DNA from: Sphingobacteriales bacterium
GTDB lineage: Bacteria; Bacteroidota; Bacteroidia; Chitinophagales; Chitinophagaceae
Direction of reading: 5' to 3'
Assembly: GCA_016200915.1 (NCBI GenBank)
Contig: JACQDV010000003.1
Coordinates: forward strand, 20,641 to 84,640
DNA length: 64,000 bases
Numbering within the stretch: position 1 is the stretch's first letter; the number at the start of each line of letters is the position of its first letter. The translations under genes were made by a program, and so were the position numbers. Positions 60,038 through 64,000 of this stretch are shown one piece after another. Under the pieces are notes generated by a model, which was given only the letters and a program-made list of their open reading frames with translations, did not search any database and was not told where the DNA came from.

Positions 60038-61177
60038 ATGGCTTCATTATCTTTTGAACTGCAAACGACCGATACAAACTCCAAAGCAAGAGCCGGAAAA
60101 ATTACAACCGATCATGGTGAAATAATAACCCCCATCTTTATGCCGGTGGGAACGGTGGGTAGCGTAAAAGCTGTTACACAACAACAACTGATTAGTGAAG
60201 TAAAAGCACAAATCATTTTAGGCAATACTTATCATTTGTATTTACGTCCGGGACTGGAAGTATTGGAGAAAGCAGGAGGTTTACATCAATTTAATGGCTG
60301 GCATAAACCCATATTAACAGATAGTGGTGGTTACCAGGTTTTTTCATTAGCCGGAACAAGAAAGATTAAAGAAGAAGGAGTAACCTTTCAAAGTCATATT
60401 GATGGCAGCAGGCATTTGTTTACACCGGAAAGAGTGATGGATATTGAAAGAACAATTGGAGCTGATATAATGATGGCTTTTGATGAATGTCCGCCGGGCG
60501 GAAGTGAATATAATTATGCCAGGAAATCAATGGAAATGACGCATCGCTGGTTAGAGCGATGTTTCAATCAGTTTAATAGCACACAACCAAAATACGGGTA
60601 CACACAAAATCTTTTCCCTATTGTACAGGGTGGAACATTTAAAGACCTGCGCAAACAATCCTGCGAATACATCAGCAGCAAAGAAGCTACCGGTAATGCC
60701 ATTGGCGGATTAAGTGTGGGCGAACCGGAACCGGTGATGTATGAAATATGCGATTGGTGCTGCGACCATTTGCCTAAAGACAAACCACGTTATTTAATGG
60801 GAGTGGGCACACCCTGGAATATTTTAGAATGCATCAGCATGGGTATTGATATGTTTGATTGTGTAATGCCCACCCGAAACGGACGCAATGCCATGCTCTT
60901 TACTACAAAAGGTGTTATCAATATCGACAATAAAAAATGGGAACATGATTTTAGTGTGATTGATGATGGTATTGATTGCCCAATGAGCAATTATTACAGT
61001 AAAGCCTATGTTCGTCATTTGATAAAAGCAAAAGAAATATTGGGATTAACCATTGCCAGTGTTCATAATCTTGCTTTTTATTTATGGTTAGTAGGTGAAG
61101 CAAGAAAACATATTATAGCCGGAGATTTTTTAAGCTGGAAAAATGAGATGGTAGTGAGGTTGCAGACAAGGTTGTGA
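60038..61177 (+). CDS. tgt: tRNA-guanine transglycosylase
   Basis: The ATG at 60038 gives 379 aa. Motifs: PVGTVGSVKAV, LTDSGGYQVFSL (substrate Asp), GGLSVGEP and MFDCVMPTRNGR (nucleophile region). It exchanges G34 for the preQ1 base in the wobble position of certain tRNAs. The zinc site usual in bacterial Tgt (CxCxxC plus His) appears degenerate: the segment DDGIDCPMSNYYSKAY keeps only one of the three cysteines, while the His of ASVHNL remains. Confidence 0.95.
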   Translation: MASLSFELQTTDTNSKARAGKITTDHGEIITPIFMPVGTVGSVKAVTQQQLISEVKAQIILGNTYHLYLRPGLEVLEKAGGLHQFNGWHKPILTDSGGYQVFSLAGTRKIKEEGVTFQSHIDGSRHLFTPERVMDIERTIGADIMMAFDECPPGGSEYNYARKSMEMTHRWLERCFNQFNSTQPKYGYTQNLFPIVQGGTFKDLRKQSCEYISSKEATGNAIGGLSVGEPEPVMYEICDWCCDHLPKDKPRYLMGVGTPWNILECISMGIDMFDCVMPTRNGRNAMLFTTKGVINIDNKKWEHDFSVIDDGIDCPMSNYYSKAYVRHLIKAKEILGLTIASVHNLAFYLWLVGEARKHIIAGDFLSWKNEMVVRLQTRL

Positions 61178-61179
61178 TA

Positions 61180-61244
61180 TTAACCTGTGAGGTGGCGCAT
61201 AGAGTCTTTAACTTTAAACATCTCTATGCCACCTGACAGGTTAA
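61180..61244. repeat. Long hairpin between tgt and lptG
   Basis: TTAACCTGTGAGGTGGCGCA plus TAGAG (61180-61204) pairs with CTCTATGCCACCTGACAGGT plus TAA (61222-61244), with one mismatch and a two-base bulge. No U-run follows. Confidence 0.8.
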
Positions 61245-61321
61245 AGGTTCCGCTTTCACATCATCTTCACACAACCGTTTTCCTCATCCATCCGTTTTCA
61301 ATTACATTTGTGCCCATTCTT

Positions 61322-62422
61322 ATGCTGAAGAAATTAGACAGGTACATATTAAAAAAGTTTTTCACCACGGTATTCTTTATTGTGGCTGCCTTAACGGTTA
61401 TTGCCACCGTAATTGACATCAGTGAAAAAACTGATGATTTTGTAAAGACCAATCTTTCGGCCAAAGAAATATTCTTTAAATACTACATCGGTTTCATTCC
61501 GCATATTGCTGCACTCATCTTTCCGTTATTTGTATTTATTGGGGTGATTTGGTTTACTTCCAAAATGGCTGTCAAATCAGAGATCGTTGCCATTCTTAGC
61601 GGTGGTGTAAGCTTTAACCGTTTTTTAAAACCATATTTGATTGGCGGCATATTATTAGGAGCATTATTATGGTTTGGTAACCGCTATGTTATTCCCAAAG
61701 CCAATTATGTTCGTACCGATTTTTATGTGCAGTACCTCGACCGGCTTAATCCTGATCCTAACCGCCCAAGTTTCTCTACATTGACAGACCTTCATTTTCG
61801 CATTGATTCTTTTACGTATGCAGGCATGAGAAGCTATGATACCACCATTAAAACAGGGACTTATTTTTACCTGCAAAAAATAAAAGGTAACAATGTAGTG
61901 TATAACCTCAGGGCAGATAATATTAGCTGGGATACTGCTGCTAAAATGTGGAAGCTGCTCAATGTTGTTGAACGGAATATTAATGGATTAAAAGAAGATA
62001 TTCAGCTTTCCCAAGATAAAAAAATGATGTTTGCTTTTTATCCGGCTGAATTGAAAAAGGATGAATACCTCAAAGACAAACTCACCACACCACAATTGAC
62101 TTCTTATATTAAACGGGAAGAATTAAAGGGGGCGGAAGGATTAAACACTATCATGGTGGAGCGATACAAAAGGGATTCTATTCCTTTTGCCGTAATCATT
62201 TTTACACTGATGGGAGGCATTGTTGCCAGCCGAAAAGTAAGAGGTGGCAGTGGGTTGCACCTGGCCATGGGACTTGCCCTCGCAGTATCATTTGAAGTAC
62301 TTAATAAATTCTCAACAGTTTTTTCTACTAACGGTAATTTGCCTCCCTTATTAGCAGCCTGGGCACCGGATATTCTGTTTGCCGGCATCTGCCTTTGGCT
62401 GTATTGGCGTGCACTCAAATAA
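61322..62422 (+). CDS. Lipopolysaccharide export permease, LptF/LptG family
   Basis: The ATG at 61322 gives 366 aa; the longer frame would translate the hairpin. The protein has the YjgP/YjgQ plan: a first helix after MLKKLDRYILKKFF, two more helices by residue 110, a periplasmic beta-jellyroll domain of about 165 aa, and three C-terminal helices (IPFAVIIFTLMGGIVASRK, VRGGSGLHLAMGLAL). It forms part of the inner-membrane LPS exporter. LptG is the likelier identity than LptF, but this cannot be settled here. Confidence 0.88.
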   Translation: MLKKLDRYILKKFFTTVFFIVAALTVIATVIDISEKTDDFVKTNLSAKEIFFKYYIGFIPHIAALIFPLFVFIGVIWFTSKMAVKSEIVAILSGGVSFNRFLKPYLIGGILLGALLWFGNRYVIPKANYVRTDFYVQYLDRLNPDPNRPSFSTLTDLHFRIDSFTYAGMRSYDTTIKTGTYFYLQKIKGNNVVYNLRADNISWDTAAKMWKLLNVVERNINGLKEDIQLSQDKKMMFAFYPAELKKDEYLKDKLTTPQLTSYIKREELKGAEGLNTIMVERYKRDSIPFAVIIFTLMGGIVASRKVRGGSGLHLAMGLALAVSFEVLNKFSTVFSTNGNLPPLLAAWAPDILFAGICLWLYWRALK

Positions 62423-62457
62423 TTTATCGTTAACTACACAAACTTTGTTGCTCCAGT

Positions 62458-62489
62458 TTTGTTGTACTAACATCGAATCAATAACTTTA
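62458..62489 (+). promoter_or_regulatory. Citrate synthase promoter
   Basis: TTTG (62458-62461), 20-bp spacer, TAACTTTA (62482-62489; one mismatch to TAnnTTTG). Start of transcription expected near 62496, about 29 bases before the ATG at 62525. Confidence 0.55.
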
Positions 62490-62524
62490 CGCCTTCATTC
62501 ATTTAAAGCTAAATACCGCTTGTC

Positions 62525-63850
62525 ATGGGCATATTAAAAGACCGGTTTAAAGCCAAAGCTGATTCAGTTGCAGCCGAAATTAAAGATCTCCTTAAAGAAC
62601 ACGGAAATAAAGTAATTGGTGAAGTTACCCTCAGCCAGATATACCAGGGCATGCGTGGTATGACGGGTTTGGTTACAGAAACCTCTTTGTTAGATGCGCA
62701 GGAAGGAATCCGTTTTCGTGGTTATTCTATTCCTGAATTAAGAGATAAACTACCAAAAGCTCCCGGTGGCTCCGAACCATTACCCGAAGGTTTATTTTAT
62801 TTAATGCTGGTAGGTGAGTTACCTAATGAAGCAGAAGCCAACCATGTAACCGACATTTTGCAAAGAAGAAGCCATGTGCCCACACATGTATTTGAAGCCA
62901 TTGATGCATTGCCCGTGAGCACTCACCCAATGACGATGTTTGTGGTAGGGGTGATGGCTTTACAAACAGAAAGTTATTTTCATAAGAAATATGGCGAAGG
63001 ATTAAATAAGAAAGATTACTGGCTGCCCATTTTTGATGACAGCATGGTGCTCTTATCCCGACTCCCAAGGATTGCAGCTTATATCTATCGCCGTAAGTAT
63101 AAGAACAACGAGCATATACAGCCCAATGGTTTGTTAGACTGGTCGGGCAACTTTGCTCATATGCTGGGTTATGAAAGCGAAGAGTTTAAAGAACTGATGC
63201 GTTTGTATATGACCATTCATGCCGATCATGAAGGTGGAAATGTATCGGCTCATACCACACACTTAGTTGGTTCTGCTTTAAGTGATCCTTATTTAAGTTA
63301 TGCTGCAGGAATGAATGGATTAGCTGGTCCTTTACATGGATTAGCAAACCAGGAAGTGATCAAATGGATATATGAAATGCAGGAAGAATTAAAAACAGAT
63401 TTCCCCACCAAAGAACAAATTGCTGAATATGTTAAGAAAACATTGAGTGAAGGAAAAGTAGTTCCCGGTTATGGACATGCAGTGTTAAGAAAAACCGATC
63501 CACGTTTTGAAGCGCAGATGGAGTTTGGTAAAAAACATATGCCCGATGATAAATTAGTGCAAACGGTTTGGAATATTTATGAAACCGTACCGCCCATTTT
63601 ACAATCAATGGGTAAGATAAAAAATCCATGGCCTAATGTGGATGCACACAGCGGAGCATTGTTAGTACATTTTGGTTTGGTTGAATATGAGTATTACACG
63701 GTATTGTTTGCTGTAAGCCGTGCATTAGGTGTATTGGCAAGTTTATGTTGGGACAGGGCATTAGGATTTCCATTGGAAAGACCAAAATCTGTTACTACCG
63801 ATTTAGTGAAGTTGTGGTTAGAGGGCAAAGACAATATATGGGGCGAATAA
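62525..63850 (+). CDS. gltA: Citrate synthase, eukaryotic/mitochondrial type
   Basis: The 441-aa enzyme has the sequence style of mitochondrial citrate synthase (GMRGMTGLVTETSLLDAQEG, IRFRGYSIPEL, NEAEANHVTDILQRR) rather than the shorter bacterial type II form. The active-site His residues are in MNGLAGPLHGLANQEV and VVPGYGHAVLRKTDPR, and the catalytic Asp is in VDAHSGALL. It condenses acetyl-CoA and oxaloacetate. No terminator is seen in the remaining 150 bases. Confidence 0.95.
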   Translation: MGILKDRFKAKADSVAAEIKDLLKEHGNKVIGEVTLSQIYQGMRGMTGLVTETSLLDAQEGIRFRGYSIPELRDKLPKAPGGSEPLPEGLFYLMLVGELPNEAEANHVTDILQRRSHVPTHVFEAIDALPVSTHPMTMFVVGVMALQTESYFHKKYGEGLNKKDYWLPIFDDSMVLLSRLPRIAAYIYRRKYKNNEHIQPNGLLDWSGNFAHMLGYESEEFKELMRLYMTIHADHEGGNVSAHTTHLVGSALSDPYLSYAAGMNGLAGPLHGLANQEVIKWIYEMQEELKTDFPTKEQIAEYVKKTLSEGKVVPGYGHAVLRKTDPRFEAQMEFGKKHMPDDKLVQTVWNIYETVPPILQSMGKIKNPWPNVDAHSGALLVHFGLVEYEYYTVLFAVSRALGVLASLCWDRALGFPLERPKSVTTDLVKLWLEGKDNIWGE

Positions 63851-64000
63851 GATTACATTAAACCCGTTGTGCGATTAGAAAAATGTGAATATGTGAAAAA
63901 AGAGGTTATGCATAAAAGCCAATACAGTACAGTATTTGCTTAGAAAAAGTGCTTAAATTTTTTCAATGCACAACCTCAAAACAAATTTCGACAAGATTTA

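Noticed and set aside
59908..60084. N-terminal extension of the glycosyltransferase
   Set aside because: It overlaps the start of tgt on the other strand and contains translated GTGAGTGG repeats (HTHHSLFTTH).

Overview
The window is a 64 kb piece of a Bacteroidota chromosome, most likely from the family Chitinophagaceae. The evidence is two giant secreted proteins ending in type IX secretion (T9SS) sorting domains, SprB repeats, Reg_prop/Y_Y_Y sensor kinases, TonB proteins of the Bacteroidota type, a short NuoG, a eukaryote-type citrate synthase, and promoters of the TTTG / TAnnTTTG type. I saw no rRNA, tRNA, CRISPR array or intact insertion sequence.

Layout. 1-3.8 kb: 3' part of a six-hairpin glycosidase, a HAD hydrolase and two unknown genes. 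3.9-7.7 kb: dinB, a 1-Cys peroxiredoxin and two pseudouridine synthases. 7.8-25 kb is the accessory heart. It holds a two-component pair (hybrid-style sensor kinase plus LuxR-type regulator), then two copies of a cassette made of a 65-aa stand-alone LuxR helix-turn-helix protein, a CCCC-GAAA-GGGG hairpin and a giant T9SS-secreted protein. The first cargo is an LRR plus lipase-like protein of 1287 aa; the second is a beta-helix plus SprB-repeat protein of 2688 aa. The second cassette is preceded by a 26-codon remnant of the response-regulator gene, so the block arose by duplication. 25-33.6 kb: rlmN, a thiolase, hisS, a low-molecular-weight phosphatase, then a TonB / small membrane protein / phosphate-binding-like lipoprotein / TPR group. 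33.7-47.8 kb: a complete 14-gene complex I operon (nuoA to nuoN) interrupted between nuoF and nuoG by a GxxExxY putative nuclease gene bounded by about 42-bp inverted repeats. 48-64 kb: an FtsX-type permease, an ORF6N protein, pckA, pepP, pssA-purS-rsmI, an M1 peptidase, an orphan response regulator, rsmG, a glycosyltransferase, tgt, lptG and citrate synthase.

What stands out beyond the genes is a set of short word-like repeats. In at least fifteen gaps a word of 6-12 bases is repeated with small changes and is often followed by its reverse complement, giving imperfect hairpins. Words differ between loci but some recur (GAGCTATGAG, TGATAATTTG, TTGACAGTTGACGG, GCGCAATGGCGCAAT). Similar words lie in frame inside hisS, rsmG, the RluB-like gene and the 3' end of the phosphatase gene. 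The GxxExxY cassette ends are made of the same kind of word array (CTTTGCG). This suggests, as inference only, that this nuclease family may be linked to the spread of one class of these elements.

Coordinates of genes were adjusted to internal ATG codons where the longest open frame began at an unlikely TTG or inside a repeat; reasons are given per entry.
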